Shown here one piece after another: positions 10,549 through 27,000 of a DNA stretch of 64,000 bases. Positions within the stretch are counted from its first letter, which is position 1; every line of letters starts with the position of its first letter. Below the pieces are notes generated by a model, which saw only the letters and a program-made list of their open reading frames with translations, was not told where the DNA came from and ran no database searches. The stretch lies in assembly GCF_001649575.2 (NCBI RefSeq), contig NC_051431.1, forward strand, positions 16,650,173-16,714,172, in the 5' to 3' direction. The position numbers and the translations under genes were made by a program. The stretch is from Kryptolebias marmoratus (Eukaryota; Chordata; Actinopteri; Cyprinodontiformes; Rivulidae).

Positions 10549-12884
10549 GTAAAGTACGGCTCCAGTTATTTCTGACGTAAAATAATGTGATTTCATGCGG
10601 ATTGTTGTACTCATTTGGAGTTCTTTTACATGAACTCGAAAAGATGATTTACTTGTTTGATAAAACTGTTTCTGCTTCTGCTGTATTGAGACAATTTTAA
10701 AACAGAGCCATAAGTTTTTATAACTTACGACAAGCTTAATCTTTGCAGTTTATGCATTACATATTTTTCTCGTTGTTTTCTGCTTTACCCGTGACATTTT
10801 TAGTTATCTTTAGAAGCCCTTTCGGGGAAATCTTCATCCAAGTTAAATGGAAATGTGAGGAAAAAGTGACCAGTAGAAACATAACCAAAACAGATTCACT
10901 GTGGAGTGAAAACCAGTTACGACGCCTGCTTTGGCTGAATTTGTTGTTGTGTCTAAACTTATATCAGCCACAGATGGGGCGCAGGTATCAGAGCTCAAGT
11001 TGGATTCGCTGTCAGCTGCACACGTTATCTGATAAAAGTGAGTCACGCCTGCTCTTACAACCAGAGGTTGAGATTAAAGGCCCTTCATCAAGTTACAGCT
11101 CTGCATAACCCTAAAAATGAAGAAAGTGAGCTGTCTCTGCGTTGGATTTGTTAAGTTTTCCTTTTTTTTTTTCTTAATTATTCGCGTTACTCAAGTCGTT
11201 CATCTTGTTACCTCAAATTATTGGTCAATCAAGCAGGGCTTCCACAGTTATATTTCTCTGACATGTGCTTAGATGAAGTGGATTTTGAATGGCTCAGCAG
11301 CTCTGTTGTCAAAAAAAGAAACAAGGCTCCAAAGGTTTAAGACATGACCCGCAAGACTTACACATCCACCTTATGTTCTCACGTGGTTTTCACTTTGAAT
11401 CATTTTTATTACACTAAACCATCCCTCTACAAAACAAAAAATATATATTTTCTTTAATTCAAGAACAAAAGCTAGAGTAAAAGGATGCAACTGTAATGCT
11501 AAGTATACTTTAAAGAGTTTTTTGTGTATTATAATTGTTTAATATCACTTTCTTTCTTCTGATATCATTCTGGCATCATGGGAGAGTTTAGTTAAAATTG
11601 TTCTGATCTGGCTCAGTTCTTGTAAAACATAATGTATCACAGCATTAAGAAGTTAAAAAAAAGTCAGTACATGCCAGCAGAGTAAAGTTACTAGCAACTA
11701 TGATTTAAGGTCATTATGTTGTAATTTATTACACCTTAATTTTTGGCAACTTCCTCGTGAGTGAAAGCATGCCAACGGAGCTCAGCTCGACAAGAAAAGG
11801 TTGACTAAAAGGGAAAGTGAATGGAGCTAACGGCAACAGAGAGAAAAGATCAAGGAAAAGGTTACAAAGCAGCTCAAGTTTAGCTTCAGTCGATAGGAGA
11901 ACAAGGTTTGTAACTGTGATTAAAATTGAAATGTTTATGGGAAAAGATGCGATAGGTTGTGTGAATAGAAAGAAATGTAACGATGGATGATAAAATAATT
12001 GTAATTACTGTTACTTATTCTTGTCTCGCTCTTACAGTGGTTGATGACACAGATGGCTTTAATAAATCATCGTTTAGCCATCAGTTCTGGCCTTCTTCTT
12101 ATTGACTGGATGCTACAAAGTCCGTTCCGGTCATAATGATGCAGGTGTTATGCTCAGAAAGAACGTTTAGGCCAACACTTTGATCACAATTCATGTTTTT
12201 TTTTCCTCAAGTATCCCTCCTGTAACCAAATGTTTGGACTGAAACACAATTTTGTCACTTGCATGAAACAAATCTTAAATTGGATTCAGTTTTAAAGCTC
12301 ATCCACATGGGTTTGTATTGGGCACGGTACACACAAAATGTTCCATCTTCACAGATGGCTTGAGTGTTTGACACAGAAGATGAAAATTATTATGAGTTAC
12401 ACACGAAATATAACACTTCAAGGCAATTCCCACTCAAGCATTTGTTGAGTGATGACGATCTGACAGCAGAGCTGGGAACATACTTGCAGATGCTATATAT
12501 TCAACAGCTTTTCCACTGACCTGAGTGTTCCAGCTTGATTTTATCTGCAAGATGCTCCAACACCAGATTATGACAGCAGGGAAACAATACATAGTGACCC
12601 CTCATATGAGTCTCTGCGTGAAATCGACAAGTGAAGCACGGTGTTGGTTTAATGTTCTTCTCCTAAACGCACAAACAGGAAGCCTGAATGGTAACATTTC
12701 CAGTCAGAACATATTAGAGGAACATCCACACAATGCTGAGTAAAAGAAATGACTGAAGGTTAAAAGAAATCCACGAAACAAAGTGGACTTTTTACCCATA
12801 TTGCATTCTGAGAGCCGTTTGTATTTTTATCGTTTCACGAGGATGACCCCCAGACTTCTTTTTATATTTCTGTCCTCTGTATAG
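10549..12884. other. probable first folr intron, no recognised features
   Basis: AT-rich sequence without convincing exons, structural RNAs or recognisable transposons. If the proposed 5' exon is right this is folr intron 1; otherwise it is intergenic. Confidence 0.4.
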
Positions 12885-12886
12885 TC

Positions 12887-15208
<2,322 letters not shown>

Positions 15209-15248
15209 AGTAACCCCTTTGACATATTCTGTGGTATTGGAGACACTT

Positions 15249-15254
15249 ATTAAA
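15249..15254 (+). terminator. folr polyadenylation signal (ATTAAA)
   Basis: ATTAAA lies 41 bases after the folr stop codon, followed by a GT-rich stretch (GTGGTTGG, then TGTGTGTCCGTTG). This implies a very short 3' untranslated region. ATTAAA is the commonest variant signal. Confidence 0.5.
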
Positions 15255-15475
15255 GTGGTTGGTAGCACTCCTGTGTGTCCGTTGCTCTTCTTTTAACTCA
15301 GTGAGTCACGGTCACCCCTCCCTGTTTACCTCAGGGTTTCTCAGTCAGTGGTCAGACCCCCCTGTTTGCTCCAGATCGTCTCATGTCTTATTTTGCTGTC
15401 TTAGATTTCTGCCTGTGATTTAATCCTGAGCCTGCCTTTCATGTAAAACTGAAGCAAATTAAATTAATTTTAATA

Positions 15476-15530
15476 CAGTGGGTTGCATAAGTCTTTCACA
15501 GGCCAAAAAACACCTCTCTATATTTTTCTG
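15476..15530 (+). mobile_element. possible decayed Tc1-like terminal repeat
   Basis: TACAGTGGGTTGCATAAGT resembles the CAGTG-CTTGCATAAGTATTCA terminus of a Tc1-like family in fish, preceded by the TA that such elements target. No matching opposite end was found. Similarity is from memory and limited to about 18 bases. Confidence 0.3.
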
Positions 15531-16249
15531 TACAATAGAATAAATTCAGCTCTTAATTTTTAATGCGGATAGCTGTTCTTTCTGAAAACATGCCAGACAT
15601 TTAGCTTTCCCAACCCCTAGGATAACGTCAGAAAAACAAAGAACATCATCAGGCATACACAGACAGATACATACAAAGGTACAATTTCAACATCAAAATG
15701 TAAAAAAAAGCCAAAATCAAGGCAACGTGACAACATTGTTTCCTGGAAAGTAAAGTAAATCTGTAAAAATGTGTGTTTGTACGAAGAAAATAAAACTCAA
15801 ATAAACTGCTACATCTGGACTGACCATGAACAAACATGCCAACTTATTGTATGACTGTACAGGCTGTTTAAAAATCATCTTTTGTAAACTCATCCAGCAG
15901 TGAGAAAGCTGTAAAACTGATCTCGGTTCAAAGGGGAAAATGTTCCTCTGCACCGGGACTAAGTGAGGACCATGCCAGTGGTTAATGGGCTCCAGCGCTC
16001 TGCAGTTATGAGGTTCCAATCCCCAGGGTGTGTGTTTGTGTGTGTGATGGGTGTTTAACGGAGAATGGGAGAGAGAAATAATCTACCATCATAATCTCTG
16101 ACAACGTGTCCATACTTAAATCAAAAAAAAAGGAAGATGCTTTTAGAGAAGAGGTCAAACACTTTTAAGAATCAAAAATTAAGTCTAGCTACTTGCAAGT
16201 TCAGCTCAATTAGCAATTTAACAATATATTCATTTAACAAACAGGGACC

Positions 16250-16735
16250 TCAGTAGCATGTGGAAGAACCATACACAGCCACAGCAGCCTGGCAGCTCCT
16301 CCTCGTGCTGCTGACCAGCTTGGTCACTCGTTTCTATGGGATGGCCTCCCAGTCTCAACAAGCATTGGCTCTAAGTCAGCCAGTATGGTTGTGGTGGTCA
16401 CTCTGGAAGAAATGGCACACCCAGGCTGATCCCACAGGTGTTCGGTGAGGTTGATGTCAGGATCGCAGGCAGGCTACTCCATCCTCTCCACTCCCAGATT
16501 CTGGAGGTAGTCTCTGATCAACCCCGCTCTGTGGGGGGAAGCGTTGTCATCTTGAAGGGTAGAGTTCAGTCCCAGACTGTGGAGGTATGAGGTTGCCGCT
16601 GGTCTGATGATTGGCACCTGGGGTACTAGGAGCTCAAAACAAGAGTCAATAACAGAATAAGCTGTTTCCATTAGCAGAGAAGATTTGGCAAGTTTTCCAT
16701 GGCTGCAACCCACAAATGCAATTTCCTAACAAATG
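16250..16735 (-). pseudogene. Tc1/mariner-like transposase remnant, C-terminal half
   Basis: The minus strand encodes the second and third parts of a Tc1-type DDE catalytic domain: LQDDNASPHRA (second aspartate), LGVERME, PACDPDINLTEH (third acidic residue) and, in a shifted frame, RVTKLVSSTRRSCQAAVAVYG ending at a TGA at 16252-16250. The Trp expected before PACDP is a TAG stop (TGG to TAG), and a frameshift separates DLEPMLVE from RVTKL. The N-terminal DNA-binding half was not found. The element is dead. Confidence 0.8.
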
Positions 16736-17339
16736 TAGCACCATTTAAGGGGAAATAAACAGGCTTTTCAGCGGTACACGATTTATTGCCAAGAAGCATT
16801 GTTAAAACAAAACAAACAAACAAAAAAAAACAATCATCCAAATACAAATTTCCTGACTTTTTGTGCTAAGGTTGGATGTATGGAAGAGAATATGCAGAGG
16901 TCTTTAATGTGAAGAAATGATCCTATGTAACGCCCGTCTCAAAGGCTGTGACAAAAAAAATGGGAAACAGACGAGCAGATCTATGTGAAAGATAATTTAT
17001 TTCTACAAAAATAGCTCTGTGAGAAACGATAAATCACCGCCATCTGGGAAATGTGTGCACAAGCACTGCTGCCCGCTCCAACCAGATCTAATCTGGAGGC
17101 CAAACCAAAAAAAGCAGAGTTGTAACCGGCTGGAAGCTGATCTTTTAACATCAGCCCAGGTGTCCTCAGTTAGGCAGCCTAACCATCCACCTGCTCCCTG
17201 AAAGAGAAGAAAACTACAGAAACATCTAGTGGACTGGATGGGGTCCTTACACCTCACACCTAAAATCAAAGGCTGTCCCGACTAACATGGAGCTCAACAC
17301 CATCATAAGATTAACACTGAGACACACAATCATGTGATA

Positions 17340-17690
17340 CGGCTCGTAGGGTTCTAGGACTACATTTGGATTTTGGGGTTTGGGATTTTGCTAGAATTTG
17401 TTTCTCTTTGGTTTCTTCTTGTGGCCTTCCTGTCTCTTTTTCCACGCCTGTCCTGTGTTTGTAATCAGCACACCTGTTCCTCGTGGTCGTCATCCCTCTG
17501 AGTGTTTAAAGTCCTGGTTTTCCTTTGAGTGTTTGTCAGATCCTTGTGTTATCATGGTTTCGTCACTGCTGGGTTTGTGTGCTCACTTGTGTCTGATCTG
17601 CAAATAAAACAACTGTTTTCATTAAGTCACCTCTCGTGTCTCCATTTGGGTCCTCAACTCTTCGGTTGGCCTGGTTTTGTGTCAAAAAGT
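17340..17690 (+). repeat. possible LTR or retroelement 3' end
   Basis: The block reads CACACCTGTTCCTCGT, then TGTTTAAAGTCCTGGTTTT, then CAAATAAAACAACTG, then TCCATTTGGGTCCTCAACTC. This order resembles the ends of common fish retroelements, in which a polyadenylation signal precedes a CATTTGGGTCCTC tail. The class is uncertain. Confidence 0.35.
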
Positions 17691-17699
17691 TTTAATCGT

Positions 17700-20600
17700 T
17701 GATTTGGAGTTCCAACATTTCACAAGTAAATTGAGCAAATAATTGTTAAAATGTTGTGAAATAAAATTTGTAATATATTTGCAGAGAATCTGTCAGTCTT
17801 TAATCTGTTACCTCACTTAAGGAACTTAATCTTAACAGCTGTGCTGGAGAATAGTGGGAAGTGGTTGGACTTGTTAAAACGATTAGGATCTTGTTTTATA
17901 ATTTTAACTTCTCTTTAACTTTGTCAACATTTGGACGAGTATTGTTATTATTTAGTTATTTATTGATTTAGCAGTGCTTGGCAAAAGAATATCTGAGCTG
18001 GGATTTCTTAAAGAACAAAACAAATCCAGCAACAACTTTTAGGCATGAGAGTGCGTACAGTGCATTTTGGTGGATTGTGCTGCAGTAAGTGGAACTGAAA
18101 ACATTACATCAGTGGCATTACTAATATTGCGTCTGCTTAAATAGTGAAGTGCAGAATATTCACAAGTCACAAAAAAAACCTAACTTCCATATTATGTACC
18201 TTCCCAGTTGGACTCGTGTTTGCAAATGCCGAAGAACAACAGTTTTCACACAGGTTTTCTGTGTGTTGCGTATATTTTTGTGGGCAGTGCTGGTCTGTTT
18301 GTACTGCTGTTTGTGACTTTAGATCCTTTAACACCCACCAGAGACAATTATAAGATGTAAGTAACACAAAACAATGCAAAGCCAGGAATTTATCTGTTTT
18401 TTAAAAAAGCCGTTTTATTGTGATGAAACATTTGCTTTAGACTTTCCAGCTCTTTGTCTGCAGACATATTGTTAAACCGCAGAGTTTAACAGTCAACGCA
18501 CACACGCAAACACAAAACCAGAAATATCACTGGGATGGCTGCTGTCCCTGTGGTTATTAATACTCAGCTTTTCTGAGGTCATTGGGCAACCCACACACAC
18601 ACTCACACACACACATACACCTCCCTGTCTGACTCTCACCCTCTCTTTGCTTTTACTCTCTCTGTATTTAGGAGGATTAACAACATTTAATGAATCATAC
18701 TTGTGTTGTGAGAGGAACAGAATTAAATCACAGTAATGAGCAACGATCTGAAAATGTGAAACGGCTCATTTCTTGTGATCTGTGAGGCCTCAGGATTGGC
18801 AGTTACACCTTCTGTGTGTGTGTGTGTGGTCTGGAAAAAGAATAAGATTGCATAACTATAGATTACAGCTTGTGTTGAGAAATTACTGCAGCCTGATCTC
18901 TCCAGAGGCTGTAGGTAATCAGAGAGGAAATCCCACTGGCATTTGTGATGGTTTTGACGACTACAAAAAAATGCTTAAAACAAACAAAACAAGACTTGTT
19001 TACTCTCCTTCCCTCCACATTTTAAAATGACATATAGATTTAACATGTTGTCGACAAAAAAAACAGATAAGTGAATGTTTATAGATGCACCGAGGCAGAA
19101 CAGCTTATCGGTGCAAATTGTGAAGATGGGGCTGATTTAAACCGATTTACACACTGCAGTTATCCTCTGTTGCTCATCTGACTGATTTTCCTTGGGCTAT
19201 TTCAAGCCTTTAAGCTGCAAAGTAAATTAAGAACTTAAAATAAACTACGCATGAAGTCGCAAAAGTATAAAAGTGAAAGTAGTGACGTGATTTGCGTTGT
19301 TGTGCGCCACATTACTGGATGATGAGCATTGCAGAATCTGGGTGGGACCAGCCTGTAACTGTAAAAGCTGAGGGTGGATCCAGTTTATTCTGCTTTATGT
19401 GCCGTTTTTAATGACGCACAACATGGATTTATTTCTTCCATTTTACTGTCCGACCAGTTGGAGACGAACAGGGAGGACTGTGCTCCGACCAGCTGAAAGA
19501 TTATACAAACAAGCTTAGAAAGTAACGGACGAAAAGTCAAACATACATTGAGTTTTAACTAAATGTATTTATTTTATCTTGGTAAAACAGGAATAAATGT
19601 GCAGATGTGTGATATTTTGCACAGTTTCGCCCCCTCTTTGCTGAGTAAGTTCACTGAAAAGAACTGCAATTTGTGCATTAGAGTCGTGAGCAAAAAGAAA
19701 ATCTCATGTAAAAAAAAAAAAAAAGTGCCTTCAGGCAGTCAGCTTTGTCTTATCAAGCAGACCTTGGAATTCTGTCTCTGCAGAACTAACACACATTACA
19801 TTTTACAGATTATTCTCTAAATCTACAAAACATGATGATTAACAAATAAACCTTCCCATCATACACACTTCAGTGTGACTTGCTGTTTTTTTTCTGAATG
19901 TTTTTGATTATATGCGATGACTGTGTTCTTTTCTTTATCATGTGGTTTGGGTCATTTGTTTTGTGATTTATTGTTTATCTTTGAAGCTGCCAGGGACCGC
20001 AGATATACATTAGCGTGTTTATCTAAATAGCAGATTTATAACATAATGGATTCATGTTCATTAAAATGTCTTTGTCCCTTTTAAATTAATAATGATTAAA
20101 ATGACAAAAAAGATTACATCTTAAAGGAGAGAAGAAGTTAAATATAAATCTAAAACAGATGTTGTGATATCATCTCTTGTGTTTTATCATTATGATGTAT
20201 ACCTGTTGGATAATGTGAATAAATTAAAAATGAAACTTTTGTTTTCTGGAGCTGTTAAAAACTCAAAGGCACCTGAAATAATATCTTAATACCATCCCAC
20301 GCTTTTAGTTGTCAAATGCTAAATTTTGAACTGATTTAATAATGTGGTCTATTAGGGGGAAAAAGTGTTTTCTCATTTTGTAAAACCTTTAATTGAAACG
20401 TACATTAAAGTTTCGATATTCATGTATTGAAAAACGTATTTTATTACTTTGTACCACTGCATAAACATGTTGAAAAAAAAACATTAGTCTTGAACTTAAA
20501 TGTGGAGTGAAAGTTACATTAAATATATGCACTTTATTCTTTAGTTTCAAGCCCTAACTTTGCGTGCCACCTTCTTTTACCTTTACTTTTTTTTCCATCT

Positions 20601-20700
20601 ATCATCCCTTCGTCTTTCTTTTCTATCAAGCTGAACAGAGTTAGATGTGTAAGGAAGTAATGTCCCTCTAATAAAAGCCCACTGATGTAAACAGACCTGT
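17700..20700. other. intergenic stretch without recognised genes
   Basis: AT-rich sequence with a short (CA)n tract near 18590-18620. Reading frames here are short and lack splice-site or domain support. I see no genes or RNA structures. Confidence 0.5.
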
Positions 20701-20734
20701 TTTGTTTCTTATTTTGAAAAGCCTAACCGGAAAC

Positions 20735-21097
20735 GTTTAGCCTCTTGCGCGCGGCTCGTCTGCGGTTGATTCAGCGCTGCCACTGTGGATTTACATGCCC
20801 CTGATTTCCGTCGGACTGGGAAGCGAAAGAGGAGGGTGTTGCGCCTTTCAGGAACTGAGGGGAAAAACAGCCGCAGACTGCGTAACTTTTACTAAAAAAC
20901 AAAACAAAACAAAAAATCATGGACAACTTGTAGCCGTGCCGTCGCCACGTTCCTCGGGTTGGGATAACGTGAACTTCTCGGCTCTCCCTTCGGGTTGGAC
21001 TGGGTAAATTTTTCTTCTTCTTCTTTTTCTTTTTCTCGCCCGGACTCGAGGGGGGGGTTTCGTCGGAGACTTGGACCCGGTTTGAAGGGCTGTGGCC
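20735..21097 (+). promoter_or_regulatory. inppl1 promoter and 5' untranslated region
   Basis: Sequence composition changes from AT-rich to GC- and CpG-rich at about 20730 and stays so through exon 1. An ETS core (ACCGGAAAC) lies at about 20727-20735, followed by GCGCGCGG. No TATA box is apparent, which is usual for CpG-island promoters. The transcription start site cannot be fixed from sequence. Confidence 0.5.
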
Positions 21098-24000
21098 ATG
21101 GCCGGGGGAGGTGGTGGTGGTGCTGGTGGAGGGGTTTCTCCGCTGGGGCCCACACCGCCGATGTGGTATCACCGGGACCTCAGTCGCGCGGCGGCCGAGG
21201 AGCTGCTCGCCCGGGCGGGCAGAGATGGCAGCTTCCTGGTGCGGGACAGCGAGAGCGTCAGCGGAGCTTACGCTTTGTGTGTGTTGTGAGTAAACATCGC
21301 CGTCCTTTTATATGCTTTTACTTCACTTTGAGCTTTGGCCAAAAATAAATAAATAAATAAAAATAACCCCAAAAGTTAGCAGTCATGTTCCCAGAGGGTT
21401 TAAAGTCACAGGCTGTTATTACCCCGCGAAGCTGGGCTTGTATAAGTTATATATAAACTGCTGCAAACCGATGTGATTAAACTGAAGTAGGTGAAGGCTG
21501 TGTTTACTTTCCCCTGAAGGAAAATGAGTAGGAGAGAGAGGCACTGCCTTTTTTCTGCCCAGTGAAACTCCAGCATGGCACCCAACTTTTAGGGCTGTCC
21601 CTGTCTGTCTGTCTGTCTGTCTGTCTGTCCTCCTGTCTGTCTGTCTGTCTGTCTTGTCTGTGATGTGGTGCCTGGAGCACTAAACCGAATGGCTGTGAAG
21701 ATGAATGAAGCCTGTCTCTCTGTCTCTCCCTGAGGGTATAATTTAAGGCTCATATAAGATAAGTGGGAAGCAGTGTGTCTAAGGAGTTCCATGTGTTCTC
21801 ACAAACTGTACCATAGATTGACAACAGCGTTTGCAAAGCTGTTCCTATTTAGTGGGACTTTAAAAGGCCTCTTTTTTTTATTTTTTGTTATCTAAAGCCA
21901 TCTTTACTCAAGGAAGACCTCGCCACCAACCACCTCAAGCACCTTGTGGTCGAATGTGCCGAGAGAATGAGGTGTGAAAACTTAGAAATGGCAAAATGTG
22001 TCATCGCACCCCTCTCTTTAAACACAAAAGCTAAAGCAGATACGCCCGGACAGCAGGTCTTGTGCAGATGCAGAAAGCTGAGGTCCATGTGGTTCAGAGC
22101 GCCGACATTGGCATGACCTACATCCCCTATCTGAGCGTTTACCCCATGCTCTGTGGAGTGTTTACACGCGTGTGCACCTGCAGCAGAAGAGCATCTGTTT
22201 TTTTTTTTGGTAAAGTTACGGGCTTCTTTGGCGCTTCTGTCGTGCATCAGTCGAAAATCTGGAACCTTTCGACAAAACGAGCCGTCTGAACGCCTTCGTG
22301 AAACTACACGATGCACAGCCGTTCTTCAGTGTGAATCCCCCGTTTGTAGAGTAATGTCCTCCGTTGTTACGTGTCATTATCTCTTTCTGAAGATCTTGCT
22401 TTCTGTTTTCAATGCCCTTTTTTTCTGTTCTTTTCTTTTCAAAGGCTGAGGACAAGCAGCTGTCACTTAATTTATCTTTTATTGTTTCCTGGATCCGTGT
22501 AGAAGATTATTCCACGAGCAGCAACACTCCTGACGTCCATTCGCTTCCTACTTCGTCCCCGCCTCTCCCTTCCTTCACTACTTTCAGTTTTAACTTTGGG
22601 GACTTTGTTTGACCTCCTTCGAGGTCTGCTTGAAAGGGAGCCCTACTGCGCGTCGTCTCGAAACCTTAGGAGAGTCCGGCGTGATGGAGTGAACATACTG
22701 ATGCAACAAAAAGGGGAGACTAAACTTTAAACTCCCTCCCTCTGCGAACTCGCTAACATGAACAGCAAAAGTAATGAAAGGGAGCAGGAACGTTAACAGT
22801 GTGGCAGTAAGTCTGAACCCAGCTCAGTTCTCAGACACGAGGAGCACGGTTGCTAAATTTGTGTCATTCTAGACAAAAAAGCAACTCCAAAAACAAATTA
22901 TTTTGAGAGCAGGAGTGACTCATTGTTTCTCGCCGGTCCCTGAGACCGAGGCGGAAAGATCGTCGCATCAGACGAGGCTCTTATCACATGTCGTTAATGA
23001 GGCCTGTGCGTTAAGTTAAACTACTTCCTGGAAGGATTATGAATTACCCGAGGTGTGAAGAGGCTTCAATCACTGAACGATGAGCTGTTCTTTAGACTCG
23101 TTAGCCACGAGCAATGTGTGCTATATCGTTTACTGTCGAGACAGACGTGTAACATGACGCCGAGCAGCATTTCCTTTATCTCGTGTACGACTAAAAATGT
23201 CACTTTATTATTTTTTTTTACTTTGTTAGTCAAACTAAACAATGTGTTAACATCGTGGCGTTATGTTTCACTCTTATCAGTTTATTTTTCAGGGGGAAAA
23301 TAAAGTATGAGTTTTAAGAAACGCCACTAGTTTCTTTTCAGTTCAATTTGAATTTTTTTTGTTTTTTGTTTTTCAGTCTTTATCAAATCAAAGTTTATTC
23401 ATTTAGCACATTTACAACAGCCACAGCAGACCAAAGTGCTTCACAACAAATCACAACATCACAGGTAGAGAAATAATAAAACAGAAAATAATCAAGTCGA
23501 ATAAAAATAATAAGACAGTTTTTAAAAGATTGGCAGAAAATACTGAAGTTTAATTTCAGTTTCTGCAAACTTCATTCCCCTTTACCTTTTCTCTTTAACT
23601 GGTGTTTATTGTTTATTTGACATCGTCAGTTTCCTGAGCCGTAACAAAATGTCTTTTTGTTGTCGCCTCTTTGGATTAATAACAATTTAACCAGTGTGTT
23701 TTTAAAAAATACATATTTTTTAATTTGGTTTTTAGGTTTTCCTTATCCGCCAGACCTAAACAAAAGCAGCAGCCAATGCTGTTTGGGTGAAGCGCTAATG
23801 TTTCTTCATCGGTTTGTTCTTTTTTTTTTGTATGACATTGAGGTTTAGATCATTTGTAGTAGAGATGCACCGAATTAGAAAAAAACAAGTTTAACATTGC
23901 GCTGACGATCTCGACAACAATAAACCCACATCTTCCTCCCTCCTCCCTGTCTCTTCCGTCATCTCGATCATCTAAATCAGGCGTGGGCATCAAGAGCAGC

Positions 24001-27000
24001 GAGTCTCTTAGATCAACCAAATATATTATTAGCATGCAGAACAGAAATGTGTGGTTCTTGAAATATAACAGCCAGAGATTTATTGCGAAATCCATGCTGC
24101 GCTCACTAATATTGCATTTACAATAAATTTGTGATGTTCTGCACAGCCTTAATTTGTAGGCACTCATCTTGCTTAAAGTTTGGCCGTATTAAAGTTGAAC
24201 AAAATATATTCTTTTAGGGTCGTAGGTTTTGTGTTTTGTTGTTGATAAATTTTAGATTTTCATTCAGTGCAAAAGACTGTGGTTTAAAAAGCAGATATCT
24301 TGTTTCCAAGCGTCTCTCTTACTGATTTATGTTAAATTTTAAATGAATTTAAAGCACAGCTTCAGTCTTAAACATGGCTGACTGTTCTGTTGCTGAAAAC
24401 CAGCTGCTGCATCCGTAGGATATAAAACCTACATGTGGTTAGTGGGTCAATGTCACGCCCGTTTCTTTGTAAGACAGCAGTAACAGAAAGATGTAAAAAA
24501 TAAAAGCATTATTAATAAAATTAGTCCAGTATGATGTCAGTCCAAATTGGAGTTGAAGTCTGGTCTGTTGGTAAAAGCGGCTCGATGGGAAGGAAACGCG
24601 AAGGCAGCAGGCTGACCTCAGAGGAAGTGGGTTGTGAGGGATGGGGGGATTTAACCCTGATTTTCAGATGCACTGGTTTGATTTATCATTTTAAACTCAC
24701 GAACTAGATAAAAGTCTCCCAAGCGTAAAAATCTGTGAGTCTTTGTTGTTGCTGAGAGGGAGAGGGGCATAAGGAACAGTTTTAAGAAGCACCTGAACAT
24801 TTCAACAACTTTGAAGGAAACCTCAAAACCTTTATAAACAATAATAAATTCAGTAATAGTGAAGCATCATTGAATACTTCTATTAGGAATCTTAGGTGAC
24901 AAAACCTTTTAATGAAGACAAAGATGATTCAAAGGAAGCTTTTATTTTTCATTATTAGAAAAGGTTGAGCCTAAGTTTGTTGTAAACTGTGATCTACGAG
25001 CGCAGGTAGGACTTGTTTACGTCTTTTTGTCGCAGTTGTGAGTTTAGTGGAATCAGCTGGTGACCACTTAAGGTGTCCTGACTAATGACTGAATACAATA
25101 TTATATTCTAGGGGTCAATGTGAGAGTAGACAAAGAAGCTTTAAAAGGAAACATATTTTCGGACCTTTTTTAACCTGTTTATTAGACTACAGTCTCACCT
25201 TCACACTGCTTTTGTTAGGTCAGCTTCTGTAAATCTGCCCATGAAGTGCACATTAAGTTATTTGTTTTGTTTTGTAAGGAAGTGGCTTACTGAGCTTGCC
25301 ATCGTGACTTCCTTTTTTAGGACTTTGGACACACTGGCTGTTTGGGAAGTGTTTCCAGTTTTGTTCCGAAGCTGACTCTTTCTGTCTGACTCTGCCTTTC
25401 GTTTCCTCTTTGTGCACATGTCCGTCTGCAGAGTTTGCATTGTGCGTCTGCATGCAAGTTTGACCACACAAACGCGTCTTAGGAGCGGTTTCTTTAACTG
25501 TCTATTTTTAATGTTCGGAAGACTAAGAGAAACAGCGAAAACTTACTAGGGTCTGCTGCTGAATCTATAAACGCAGGAGTTTTGGTTTGGAGTGTGCAGG
25601 TGTGTGTGTTAACGCAATGCCGAGCAGGAAAGACATCAGCAATGACCTTCGAGTCACAACTGTTGCTGTTCACCAACCTGGGAAGGGGTTAAAGGTAATT
25701 TTTAAGCAATGTTGTAGACAGGAGTGGGCCCGAATTCCTCTACAACCATGTGAAAGGCTGCTGAAGTCCTACAGAAAACAACTACTTCAAGTTATTGATG
25801 CTAAAGATGGTTCATGGGGTGGACGTAGTTTTTCCACACACAGCTTTTCTATTTTGGCTTAATTTCCGTTTGATAAATATCGACATGGTGGTTTGAACTA
25901 TTTTAGAACCTGGTAGAGACAAAATCATTCGTATTATATCATGATACGTAAAACCCTAACAGTGAAAAGTGGTGGACTTTTTTTTCCCCCCATGACTAAT
26001 ATTTAATCACACCGTTTCAAAGTTTAACACCGTACTAAACAGCTTTAGTACCGCAATAAACTTTGAAACAGCGTGATTAAATATTCAAATAAGTTTGCCG
26101 AAGTGTTTTTAGACTCCTAAGAATAGATTTTCCACCCAGCAGTAAAAACTAAACACTGACAAATCTCTGGAACACAAACACAATAGATAATTTTCTATTT
26201 TTGTGTTCTCCACAAGCACGTCTTAACATGTCAGGGTTTAGACTGTGTGTGTGTGTGTGTGTTTGAAACATGGATGTTTCTGTCAGAACACACTTTTATT
26301 GAGGTGAGAGATGTATGTACTGCCTTTCAGGTGTTGGATTCTGTTATATTTTTAGGTAGAAGCACTGTATAAATGATTTTGATGACATTCAGTAGTATTA
26401 GTATTGGGTTCACATAATGCTGTGGTTTTGTTTTTCCTTCTTTTTTTTGCTCGTGACACATTTTTGTTGCTCAGTTTTTACATACTGTAACTTGCTCTGT
26501 CTGCTATCACTTCCCTGGATGACACCACGCAGAGATGCACAAGTAGCACTTTAAGCTTAAAAAAATAATAATAATAATAGTAAAATTATGCAGTTATTTG
26601 TCATCATCCCTCGGTTATAATCAATTTTCTTTGCTTTGGCTGGTTACCCTCATACATGTGTTTTAGAAAGAGTAATAAATGAGTAATCCCCTAAGCAGGT
26701 GAATCTGTTTACCACTTTCTCCTATCAATTTAAATATTGATATTTGGTGCCAATGCATTGATTCTTGTATTTTCAGTAGGCAGTGTCATCTTGTCCAGTT
26801 GTTACCCCTATTCTGCATCATTAAGCCACAACCAGAGTTAAAAACATATTCTAAGTGACTGGATGAGCAAAGGAATCCCATACTTAGACAGCTTCAGTGT
26901 GTGATAGTTAATCCTGTGTGACTGGAGTAATCCAACAGTGTAATTCCTTAAAAAAAAACTAACTTGTATAACAAATAGTTAGCTGTATGTGAGCTGTAAA

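Noticed and set aside
20995..21348. Long alternative frames over inppl1 exon 1 and its 5' region
   Set aside because: They are shadows of the GC-rich exon; only the frame from 21098 encodes the SH2 domain.
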